Positions 1-7,652 of a stretch of 64,000 bases of DNA are shown here, piece by piece. The stretch covers positions 1-64,000 of the forward strand of contig UBXV01000033.1 of assembly GCA_900469625.1 (NCBI GenBank). Reading direction: 5' to 3'. Position 1 is the stretch's first letter. Every line of letters begins with the position of its first letter. The notes under the pieces were generated by a model that made no database searches, had not been told where the DNA came from, and saw only the letters and a program-made list of their open reading frames with translations. The position numbers were made by a program, and so were the translations under genes. This stretch comes from Hyphomicrobiales bacterium (lineage in GTDB: Bacteria > Pseudomonadota > Alphaproteobacteria > Rhizobiales > Rhizobiaceae).

Positions 1-43
1 GTCCCCTCTCCCCGCGTGCGGGGAGAGGGCTAGGGTGAGGGGA
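1..43. repeat. Partial rhizobial intergenic mosaic palindrome (RIME-like)
   Basis: A palindrome with CCCTCTCCCCGC facing GCGGGGAGAGGG, followed by ctagggtgagggg. The same core occurs at 3195-3330 and 30445-30654. The left end is cut by the window edge. The pattern matches the abundant RIME-type intergenic palindromes of rhizobia. It ends about 27 bases before the LysR gene, so it lies in that gene's leader or promoter region. Confidence 0.7.
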
Positions 44-69
44 AAAACCAAGAACACCAAAGGTTCGGC

Positions 70-966
70 ATGATCGACAAGCTGGAAATGTTTCTGGTTC
101 TGGCCCGCGAAAGGCACTTCGGCCGGGCCGCAGTCGAATGCGGCGTGACCCAACCGACGCTGTCGGCGGCGATCCGCCAGCTCGAGGACCAGCTCGGCGT
201 GATGCTCGTCAGCCGCGGTTCCCGTTTCCAGGGCCTGACGCCCGAGGGGCAGCGGGTGCTCGAATGGGCGCGCCGCATCGTCGGCGATGCCCGCACCATG
301 CGCGAGGAAATGCGCACGGCGCGCAAGGGCCTGTCCGGACATATCCGGCTGGCAGCGATCCCGACGACGCTTGCCATGGTGCCGATGATCACCGCGCCGT
401 TTCAGGAGAAGCATCCCGACGTGACATTCTCGGTGCTGTCGACCACGTCGCTGCAGATCCTGGCGCTGCTCGAAAACCTCGAGATCGATGCCGGCCTCAC
501 TTATCTGGAGAACGAGCCGCTCGGGCGCGTCACCAGCGTTCCGCTGCAAATCGAGCGCTATCATCTCGTCACGGCCGCCGGAACGCCGCTTTCCGATCGC
601 GAAACCGTGACGTGGAAGGAGGTTAGCGCCATTCGGCTTTGTCTATTGACCGCCGATATGCAGAACCGCCGCATCATCAACCAGCATTTTTCCGAGGCTG
701 GCGCCGTTGCCGAGCCGACGCTCGAATCGAACTCGATGATCGTGCTCTTCTCGCATGTACGCACCGGCCGCTGGGCCAGCATCATGCCCTTCAACGTCGC
801 GAAATCATTCGGCTTTCACGAAGATATCCGGATGATCCCGATCGTTGAACCGGACGCGCATCACACGGTTGGTCTGGTTGCGACGCATCGTGAGCCGTTC
901 ACGCCGCTGGTATCGGCGCTTTTGCATGAAGCCCGCATTCTCGGCGAGCGGAATCAGGTTCAATAG
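70..966 (+). CDS. LysR-type regulator of the formate dehydrogenase operon (FdsR-like)
   Basis: The protein has 298 residues, usual for LysR regulators. The N-terminal winged helix-turn-helix spans about residues 1-60, with the typical core RHFGRAA...TQPTLSAAIRQLE. The rest is a periplasmic-binding-protein-like effector domain (about 90-295) that senses a small ligand. It lies directly upstream of fdsG on the same strand, the arrangement of the fdsR-fdsGBACD cluster known from Cupriavidus, so control of that operon, perhaps in response to formate, is the natural inference. An ATAG-N7-CTAT palindrome of LysR-box type overlaps its stop codon. The family assignment is firm; the target is inferred from position. 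Confidence 0.85.
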   Translation: MIDKLEMFLVLARERHFGRAAVECGVTQPTLSAAIRQLEDQLGVMLVSRGSRFQGLTPEGQRVLEWARRIVGDARTMREEMRTARKGLSGHIRLAAIPTTLAMVPMITAPFQEKHPDVTFSVLSTTSLQILALLENLEIDAGLTYLENEPLGRVTSVPLQIERYHLVTAAGTPLSDRETVTWKEVSAIRLCLLTADMQNRRIINQHFSEAGAVAEPTLESNSMIVLFSHVRTGRWASIMPFNVAKSFGFHEDIRMIPIVEPDAHHTVGLVATHREPFTPLVSALLHEARILGERNQVQ

Positions 967-977
967 ATTTTTTCTAT
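963..977. promoter_or_regulatory. Candidate LysR-box upstream of fdsG
   Basis: A perfect inverted repeat ATAGA-TTTTT-TCTAT reads as ATAG-N7-CTAT and contains the T-N11-A of LysR-type operators (T964, A976). It overlaps the stop codon of the LysR gene and sits about 160 bases before fdsG. The symmetry is seen directly; function as the FdsR operator is inferred. Confidence 0.45.
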
Positions 978-1138
978 CAATCAACGAAACAGCCTTATTG
1001 ACCCTTCCGGCGAGAAGCGCGAAGCTTTTCGCTCATGGGAAAGGACGCGGAGGAACGGCCTTCCCGGGCGATGCCAATTGGAGCTGAGCGCGATCCGTAG
1101 ATTGGCGCTTCAGCCCGCGAGCCGGGAGGGCTCCCCGA

Positions 1139-1618
1139 GTGAACATTCACCAGCCGCGTGGCGACGTTTCCGGGCGCACGCTTGCGATCGTCGAGGACCT
1201 GAAGGGGCTTGAAGGGCCGCTGCTGCCGATCCTGCATGAGATCCAGCAGGAATTCGGTTACGTGCCGCAGGACTGTCTGCCGGTGATCGCGCGCGAACTC
1301 AACCTGTCGCGCGCCGAGGTCTACGGCGTCTTTTCCTTCTACCATGACTTTCGCGAACACCCGGCCGGCCGGCATGTGCTGAAGCTCTGTCGCGCCGAGG
1401 CCTGCCAGTCGATGGGTGGCGACCAGCTGGCCGAGCGCGCCAAGCGCCTGCTCGGCATCGATTTCCACGAGACGACGCCCGATGGCGCGGTGACGCTGGA
1501 GCCGGTCTACTGTCTCGGGCTCTGTTCCTGCGCACCCTCCGCGATGTTCGACGGAGAGGTGCATGCCCGGGTCGATGCCGACGATCTCGACGCGCTTGTT
1601 GCGGAGGCGCGCCGATGA
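1139..1618 (+). CDS. fdsG: NAD-dependent formate dehydrogenase gamma subunit FdsG
   Basis: The protein has 159 residues and belongs to the NuoE-like thioredoxin-fold [2Fe-2S] family. The cluster ligands are visible as Cys84-x4-Cys89 and Cys125-x3-Cys129. In the FdsABG complex it works with FdsB to pass electrons from the FdsA molybdenum site towards FMN and NAD+. The start is GTG; the preceding gagggctccccga is a weak ribosome site. The 3' end overlaps fdsB by four bases (ATGA), implying translational coupling. It is the first gene of the operon and follows the LysR gene after 172 bases. Confidence 0.95.
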   Translation: MNIHQPRGDVSGRTLAIVEDLKGLEGPLLPILHEIQQEFGYVPQDCLPVIARELNLSRAEVYGVFSFYHDFREHPAGRHVLKLCRAEACQSMGGDQLAERAKRLLGIDFHETTPDGAVTLEPVYCLGLCSCAPSAMFDGEVHARVDADDLDALVAEARR

Positions 1619-3171
1619 GCGTGAAGATCTACATTCCCCGCGACGCCGCAGCCCTGGCGCTTGGTGCCGACAGGGTGGCGAAGGCGATCGAAGATGCGAT
1701 CGCCGCGCACGGCCTCGATGTCACCATCGTGCGCAACGGTTCGCGCGGCCTGCATTGGCTCGAGCCGCTGGTCGAGGTGGAGACGCCTGAAGGCCGCGTC
1801 GCCTATGGGCCGGTCAAGGCGCGCGACGTCGCCTCGCTCATCGATGCCGGGCTTGTTGAAGGTAGAGGTCACGCGCTCTGTCTTGGTAAAACCGAAGACA
1901 TTCCCTTTCTGAAGCAGCAGACACGGCTGACCTTCGCGCGCTGCGGCGTCATCGATCCGGTATCGCTCGACGACTACCGCGCGCACGGCGGTCTGCGCGG
2001 CCTTGAGAACGCCATCGCCCTGGAGCCCACGGCAATCGTTGCCCAGGTGACCGAGAGCGGCCTTCGCGGCCGCGGCGGCGCCGGTTTCCCGACCGGCATC
2101 AAGTGGAAGACCGTCCTCGAAGCGACGGGCGGGCGCAAATACATCGTCTGCAACGCCGACGAGGGCGACAGCGGCACCTTTGCCGACCGGATGATCATGG
2201 AGGGCGATCCCTTCGTCTTGATCGAAGGCATGGCGATCGCGGGCCTCGCGACCGGTGCGACCAAGGGCTTCATCTACACCCGCTCGGAATATCCGCATGC
2301 GATCGCCACGATGGCGCAAGCGATCGAGATCGCGCGACGGGCCGGCGTGCTCGGGCCGTCGGTGCTCGGCTCCGGCCGCGCCTTCGACATGGAAGTGCGC
2401 ACCGGCGCGGGCGCCTATGTCTGCGGCGAGGAAACGGCGCTCTTGAACAGCCTCGAGGGCAAGCGCGGCATCGTCAGGGCAAAGCCACCCTTGCCGGCAC
2501 ACAAGGGCCTGTTCGACTGTCCGACCGTCATCAACAACGTGATCTCTCTCGCCTCCGTGCCCGTGATCATGGACAAGGGGGCGGACTTCTACCGCGACTT
2601 CGGCATGGGCCGTTCGCGCGGCACGATCCCGATCCAGATCGCCGGCAACGTCAAGCACTCCGGCCTGTTCGAGACCGCCTTCGGCCTGGCGCTCGGCGAG
2701 ATCATCGACCATATCGCCGGCGGCACGGCGAGCGGCCGGCCGGTCAAGGCGGTGCAGGTTGGCGGTCCGCTCGGCGCCTATTTCCCACGTAAGCTGTTCG
2801 ACACGCCCTTCGACTACGAAGCCTTCGCCGCCCGCGACGGGCTGATCGGCCATGCCGGCATCGTCGTCTTCGACGACACCGCCGATATGCTGAAGCAGGC
2901 GCGTTTCGCCATGGAGTTCTGCGCCATCGAAAGCTGCGGCAAGTGCACGCCCTGCCGCATCGGCTCGACCCGCGGCGTCGAGGTGGCCGACAAGATCGCT
3001 GCCGGCATCGAGCCGGAGAAGAACCGCGAACTGCTCGCCGATCTCTGCAACACCATGAAGTTCGGTTCGCTCTGCGCGCTCGGCGGGTTCACCCCCTATC
3101 CCGTCGTCAGCGCCATGACGCATTTTCCGGATGATTTTCAGCCGGCTCCGATCGCGGAGGCTGCGGAATGA
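1615..3171 (+). CDS. fdsB: NAD-dependent formate dehydrogenase beta subunit FdsB
   Basis: The protein has 518 residues and resembles NuoF, the diaphorase module of complex I, with an extra N-terminal domain of about 110 residues typical of FdsB. The glycine-rich FMN/NADH segment GRGGAGFPTGIKWK lies near residues 150-165, followed by CNADEGDSGTF and GAGAYVCGEETALL. A [4Fe-4S] site is formed by Cys441, Cys444 and Cys447 plus Cys487. It binds FMN and reduces NAD+ with electrons from formate. It overlaps fdsG by four bases. After its stop, a 228-base gap with a mosaic palindrome separates it from fdsA, wider than the other junctions in the operon. Confidence 0.96.
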   Translation: MSVKIYIPRDAAALALGADRVAKAIEDAIAAHGLDVTIVRNGSRGLHWLEPLVEVETPEGRVAYGPVKARDVASLIDAGLVEGRGHALCLGKTEDIPFLKQQTRLTFARCGVIDPVSLDDYRAHGGLRGLENAIALEPTAIVAQVTESGLRGRGGAGFPTGIKWKTVLEATGGRKYIVCNADEGDSGTFADRMIMEGDPFVLIEGMAIAGLATGATKGFIYTRSEYPHAIATMAQAIEIARRAGVLGPSVLGSGRAFDMEVRTGAGAYVCGEETALLNSLEGKRGIVRAKPPLPAHKGLFDCPTVINNVISLASVPVIMDKGADFYRDFGMGRSRGTIPIQIAGNVKHSGLFETAFGLALGEIIDHIAGGTASGRPVKAVQVGGPLGAYFPRKLFDTPFDYEAFAARDGLIGHAGIVVFDDTADMLKQARFAMEFCAIESCGKCTPCRIGSTRGVEVADKIAAGIEPEKNRELLADLCNTMKFGSLCALGGFTPYPVVSAMTHFPDDFQPAPIAEAAE

Positions 3172-3194
3172 TGGTTGCTGCACATCGAAACTTG

Positions 3195-3330
3195 CCCCTC
3201 ACCCTAACCCTCTCCCCTCAGGCGGGGAGAGGGTACGAGGCCCACATGGCTTCAGAAGCGAAGGTGAAGGGTGCGGCATTTCCCTTCGCCCCGCTCGCGG
3301 GGAGAAGGTGGCGGCAGCCGGATGAGGGGC
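3195..3330. repeat. RIME-like mosaic palindrome inside the fds operon
   Basis: It starts with cccctcaccctaaccctctc, continues through a GGGGAGAGGG arm and a second module (ccttcgccccgc/gcggggagaagg), and ends in gatgaggggc. The same two-module architecture occurs at 30445-30654 and part of it at 1-43. It fills most of the fdsB-fdsA gap. A reading frame through it gives only the low-complexity peptide usual for these repeats, so I do not call a gene. Confidence 0.75.
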
Positions 3331-3399
3331 GGATGCTTGCATCGGTGCCGATGGTGGCGGACGCGACGTCCTTGAACAAGAATTCCAAGGAGGCCAGAC

Positions 3400-6279
3400 A
3401 TGTCTCTCATTCATGAAATCGACTATGGCACGCCTGCCTCTCGCTCTGAAACCATGGTGACGCTGACCATCGACGGCCGCGAAGTGACGGTACCCGAGGG
3501 CACGTCGATCATGCGCGCGGCGATGGATGCCGGCATCGAGGTGCCGAAACTCTGCGCCTCCGACATGATGGACGCCTTCGGCTCCTGCCGGCTCTGCCTC
3601 GTCGAGATCAAGGGGCGCAATGGCATGCCGGCCTCCTGCACCACGCCGGTGGCCGCGGGCATCGAAGTCTCGACCCAGACGCCGCGCCTGAAGGACGTTC
3701 GCCGTGGGGTGATGGAGCTCTATATTTCCGACCACCCGCTCGACTGTCTGACCTGTGCTGCCAACGGCGATTGCGAGCTGCAGGACATGGCCGGTGCCGT
3801 CGGGTTGCGCGATGTGCGCTACGGTTACGAGGGCGACAACCACGTCAAGGCGCGCAACAACGGCGAGATCAACGCCAAGTGGCTGCCGAAGGACGAGTCC
3901 AATCCTTACTTCACCTATGACCCGGCGAAGTGCATCGTCTGTTCGCGGTGCGTGCGCGCCTGCGAGGAAGTGCAGGGCACGTTTGCGCTGACCATCGGCG
4001 GCCGCGGTTTCGACAGCCGCGTGTCGGCCGGCATGGCCGAAGACTTCATGGCGTCGGAGTGTGTGTCCTGCGGCGCATGCGTCCAGGCCTGCCCGACGGC
4101 CACGCTCACCGAAAAGTCCGTCATCGAGATCGGCCAGCCGGAGCATTCGGTCGTTACCACCTGCGCCTATTGCGGCGTCGGCTGCTCCTTCAAGGCGGAG
4201 ATGCGCGGCGAGGAACTGGTGCGCATGGTGCCGTGGAAGGATGGGCAGGCGAACCGCGGCCACTCCTGCGTCAAGGGCCGGTTTGCCTATGGCTACTCGA
4301 CCCACAAGGATCGCATCCTCAACCCGATGGTGCGCGAGAAGATCTCCGATCCCTGGCGCGAAGTGACGTGGGAGGAGGCCTATGCGCATGTGGCCGCCGA
4401 GTTCCGCCGCATCCAGTATCAGTATGGCCGCGAATCGGTCGGCGGTATCACCTCCTCGCGCTGCACCAATGAAGAAACCTATCTGGTGCAGAAGCTGGTG
4501 CGCGCCGGTTTCGGCAACAACAATGTCGATACCTGCGCCCGCGTCTGCCACTCGCCGACCGGCTACGGCCTCGGCCAGGCCTTCGGCACGTCGGCCGGCA
4601 CGCAGAACTTCGATTCGGTCGAGTTCACCGATGTGGCCGTCATCATCGGCGCCAACCCGACCGATGGCCACCCAGTCTTCGGCTCGCGATTGAAGAAGCG
4701 GCTGCGCGAAGGCGCCAAGCTGATCGTCATCGATCCACGCCGCACCGACATCGTGCGGTCGCCGCATGTGGAGGCCGCCTATCACCTGCCTTTGAAGCCC
4801 GGCACCAACGTCGCGATCCTGACGTCGATCGCGCATGTCATCGTCACGGAAGGGCTTGCCGACGAGGCGTTCATCCGTGAGCGCTGCGACTGGTCGGAAT
4901 ATGAGGACTGGGCGAGTTTTGTCGCCGAGCCCTATCACAGCCCCGAGGCGACCGAAGCCTATACCGGCGTTCCCGCCGATCTCGTGCGTGGTGCAGCCCG
5001 GCTGTTTGCCACCGGCGGAAACGGTGCGATCTACTACGGCCTGGGGGTTACCGAGCACAGCCAGGGCTCGACCACGGTCATGGCGATCGCGAACCTCGCC
5101 ATGGTCACCGGCAATATCGGCCGGCCCGGCGTCGGCGTGAACCCGCTGCGCGGCCAGAACAACGTGCAGGGCTCCTGCGACATGGGCTCGTTCCCGCATG
5201 AACTGCCGGGCTACCGCCATGTCTCCGACGACGCGACACGCGAGACCTTCGAAAAACTCTGGGGCGTCGAGATTTCCAACGAGCCGGGCCTGCGCATTCC
5301 CAACATGCTCGACGCTGCCGTCGACGGCACGTTCAAGGGCATCTACATCCAGGGCGAGGATATCCTGCAGTCGGACCCCGACACCAAGCACGTGGCCGCC
5401 GGCCTTGCGGCGATGGAATGCGTCGTCGTGCACGACCTCTTCCTCAACGAGACGGCCAACTACGCGCATGTGTTCCTGCCGGGCTCGACCTTCCTCGAAA
5501 AGGACGGCACCTTCACCAATGCCGAGCGCCGCATCAACCGGGTGCGCAAGGTCATGACGCCGAAGAACGGCTATGCCGACTGGGAGGTGACCCAGAAGCT
5601 GGCGCAGGCCATGGGCATGAACTGGAACTACCGTCACCCTTCAGAGATCATGGACGAGATCGCGGCGACGACGCCGAGCTTCGCTCTCGTTTCCTACGAC
5701 TACCTGGAGAAGATGGGCTCGGTGCAGTGGCCCTGCAATGAGAAGCACCCCGAGGGCTCGCCGATCATGCATGTCGACGGCTTCGTGCGCGGCAAGGGCA
5801 AGTTCATCCGCACCGAATATGTTGCGACCGACGAGCGCACCGGCCCGCGCTTCCCGCTGCTGCTCACCACCGGTCGTATTCTCAGCCAGTACAATGTCGG
5901 CGCCCAGACGCGGCGGACCGACAACGTCGTCTGGCATGCGGAGGACCGGCTGGAAATCCATCCGCATGACGCAGAGCAGCGCGGCATCCGGGATGGCGAC
6001 TGGATCCGGCTTGCGAGCCGCGCCGGCGAGACGACGTTGCGCTCGCTGATCACCGATCGGGTGGCGCCGGGCGTGGTCTACACCACCTTCCACCATCCGA
6101 CGACACAGGCAAACGTCATCACGACCGACTTCTCCGACTGGGCGACCAATTGCCCTGAGTACAAGGTGACGGCGGTTCAGGTGATGCCGTCCAACGGGCC
6201 GTCGGACTGGCAGCAGGACTATGACGAACAGGCGCGGCAGTCGCGCCGGATCGCCGGCAAGCTGGAGGCCGCGGAGTAG
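3400..6279 (+). CDS. fdsA: NAD-dependent formate dehydrogenase alpha (molybdenum catalytic) subunit FdsA
   Basis: The protein has 959 residues. It oxidises formate to CO2 at a bis-molybdopterin guanine dinucleotide cofactor. From the N-terminus it has a [2Fe-2S] domain (Cys52, Cys63, Cys66, Cys80), a His-Cys3 segment (HPLDCLTC), two ferredoxin-type [4Fe-4S] motifs (CIVCSRCVRAC and CVSCGACVQAC), a CAYCGVGC cluster site, and the large molybdopterin domain. The Mo ligand is expected to be Cys383 in CARVCHSPT, at the position of selenocysteine in E. coli FdhF, so this is a Cys rather than a Sec enzyme. A strong AAGGAGG lies eight bases before the ATG. Confidence 0.97.
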   Translation: MSLIHEIDYGTPASRSETMVTLTIDGREVTVPEGTSIMRAAMDAGIEVPKLCASDMMDAFGSCRLCLVEIKGRNGMPASCTTPVAAGIEVSTQTPRLKDVRRGVMELYISDHPLDCLTCAANGDCELQDMAGAVGLRDVRYGYEGDNHVKARNNGEINAKWLPKDESNPYFTYDPAKCIVCSRCVRACEEVQGTFALTIGGRGFDSRVSAGMAEDFMASECVSCGACVQACPTATLTEKSVIEIGQPEHSVVTTCAYCGVGCSFKAEMRGEELVRMVPWKDGQANRGHSCVKGRFAYGYSTHKDRILNPMVREKISDPWREVTWEEAYAHVAAEFRRIQYQYGRESVGGITSSRCTNEETYLVQKLVRAGFGNNNVDTCARVCHSPTGYGLGQAFGTSAGTQNFDSVEFTDVAVIIGANPTDGHPVFGSRLKKRLREGAKLIVIDPRRTDIVRSPHVEAAYHLPLKPGTNVAILTSIAHVIVTEGLADEAFIRERCDWSEYEDWASFVAEPYHSPEATEAYTGVPADLVRGAARLFATGGNGAIYYGLGVTEHSQGSTTVMAIANLAMVTGNIGRPGVGVNPLRGQNNVQGSCDMGSFPHELPGYRHVSDDATRETFEKLWGVEISNEPGLRIPNMLDAAVDGTFKGIYIQGEDILQSDPDTKHVAAGLAAMECVVVHDLFLNETANYAHVFLPGSTFLEKDGTFTNAERRINRVRKVMTPKNGYADWEVTQKLAQAMGMNWNYRHPSEIMDEIAATTPSFALVSYDYLEKMGSVQWPCNEKHPEGSPIMHVDGFVRGKGKFIRTEYVATDERTGPRFPLLLTTGRILSQYNVGAQTRRTDNVVWHAEDRLEIHPHDAEQRGIRDGDWIRLASRAGETTLRSLITDRVAPGVVYTTFHHPTTQANVITTDFSDWATNCPEYKVTAVQVMPSNGPSDWQQDYDEQARQSRRIAGKLEAAE

Positions 6280-6284
6280 TCTTC

Positions 6285-7139
6285 ATGTCCGGGCCATCCA
6301 TGCCGAAATTCCAGCTGTCGAAAACCGTGCCGGAAACCGTCCTGCGCGCTGGAACCTTGCGGGACGGCTCTCGTGCCGTTCCGCAGGAGACGCCTGTGGC
6401 GTTCACCTTCGGCGGCTCGACCCATGCGGTGATGATGGCCACTCCCGGCGATCTAGAGGATTTCGCCGTCGGCTTCAGCCTGACGGAGGGCATCGTCACC
6501 GAACCCGACCAGATCGAGGCGATCGAGGCTGTTGCCGACGAAGTGTCGGGCAATCTCGGCATCGACCTTCAGATTACGCTCAAGGATGAGCAGAACGACG
6601 TCCTGCGCCTGCGCCGCCGCCACATGGCGGGGCCTGTCGGCTGTGGTCTCTGCGGCATCGAATCGATCGAACAGGCGGTACGACCGACACCCGACGTCTC
6701 GGCCTCGAAACTCCGTCTTTCACAGGAGGACGTCGTTCAGGCGGTCGCGCTCTTGAACGGCCAGCAGCCGCTGCATTTCGAAACGCGCGCGGTGCACGGC
6801 GCGGCGTTCTACGTGCCGGGCAAGGGCCTGATTGCCGTGCGCGAGGATGTCGGCCGTCACAATGCACTCGACAAGCTCGTGGGGGCCGCCGCCCGTGCCG
6901 GATTTCACGGATGTGACGGCGCTGTCGTCGTCACCAGCCGGGTTTCCGTCGAGATGGTGCAGAAGACCGCTATTGTCGGCAGTCCCGTCATCATTGCCAT
7001 CTCGGCGCCGACGGCGCTGGCGATAAGCACGGCGGAAGCCGCCGGCATGACGCTGGTGGCACTGGTGCGCGGCGACGAATTCGAGATCTTCACCCATGCC
7101 GAACGCATCAAGTCCGGAGCCGTCGCCGATGTCGCATGA
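6285..7139 (+). CDS. fdsC: Formate dehydrogenase accessory sulfurtransferase FdhD/FdsC
   Basis: The protein has 284 residues of the FdhD family. The key Cys120-G-L-Cys123-G motif carries sulfur from a cysteine desulfurase to the molybdenum cofactor, which is needed for formate dehydrogenase activity. In the Fds systems FdsC also protects and delivers the bis-MGD cofactor to FdsA. It starts five bases after fdsA and overlaps fdsD by eleven bases, as in fdsGBACD operons. Two in-frame ATGs (codons 1 and 6) are possible starts; I kept the first. Confidence 0.93.
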   Translation: MSGPSMPKFQLSKTVPETVLRAGTLRDGSRAVPQETPVAFTFGGSTHAVMMATPGDLEDFAVGFSLTEGIVTEPDQIEAIEAVADEVSGNLGIDLQITLKDEQNDVLRLRRRHMAGPVGCGLCGIESIEQAVRPTPDVSASKLRLSQEDVVQAVALLNGQQPLHFETRAVHGAAFYVPGKGLIAVREDVGRHNALDKLVGAAARAGFHGCDGAVVVTSRVSVEMVQKTAIVGSPVIIAISAPTALAISTAEAAGMTLVALVRGDEFEIFTHAERIKSGAVADVA

Positions 7140-7359
7140 CACCAACACCAAGCTGATCTACATGGCAAACCAGATCGCCACCTTCTTCAAGAGCCAGCCG
7201 CAGGACGAAGCCGCCCAGGGCGTTGCCACGCATATCAACAAGTACTGGGAGCCGCGCATGCGCAGGCAATTGTTCCAGCATATCGATGGCGGTGGCGAGG
7301 GCCTTAGCCCGCTGGTTCTGGAAGCGGCATCGAAGATCAAGCGCCCGCAGGCAGCTTGA
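7129..7359 (+). CDS. fdsD: Formate dehydrogenase delta subunit FdsD
   Basis: A small protein of 76 residues beginning MSHDTNTKLIYMANQIATFF, matching the FdsD family by length, the early IYMANQIA stretch and its place as last gene of the operon. FdsD is needed for assembly or cofactor insertion of the FdsA enzyme and is not catalytic. I chose the ATG at 7129, inside the end of fdsC, because family members start just before this conserved segment. An upstream in-frame ATG at 7096 would add eleven residues. Confidence 0.9.
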   Translation: MSHDTNTKLIYMANQIATFFKSQPQDEAAQGVATHINKYWEPRMRRQLFQHIDGGGEGLSPLVLEAASKIKRPQAA

Positions 7360-7590
7360 GAAAAGCGCCGGTCTTCGGCTCATTTTGTCTGTTGGAGCAA
7401 CGGGCGGGGGTGAACCCGCTGGCAGCGATCCGCCGACATTTCCCGTCAGCATCCGATCGGCTCGCCACTAATCAGGAACGCAGCGGTAAGCAGGTTCCGC
7501 GCCGGGCTTCTGACAATACGAGATTGGGAGGCAAGGACTGGTGCTTTCAATCGCCAGGTGGCGGCGATGCCTTGCCTTGCAAAGATTTGA

Positions 7591-7620
7591 GGGAAGGCGG
7601 CGACCGGTCGCCGCCTTCCC
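7591..7620. terminator. Bidirectional terminator between fdsD and the chemoreceptor gene
   Basis: A perfect 30-base palindrome (arm gggaaggcggcgacc) is followed by ctatttct on the + strand. It lies between two convergent genes, so it can end transcription from both sides. The remaining bases of 7360-7652 show no gene. Confidence 0.75.
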
Positions 7621-7652
7621 CTATTTCTGAGTGCGGGGTGCAGGGATTGCGC

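Noticed and set aside
3168-3416. Open frame of 82 codons beginning at the fdsB stop
   Set aside because: It reads through the RIME-like repeat and gives the proline/leucine/serine-rich peptide that these repeats always give. The fdsA ribosome site is inside it.
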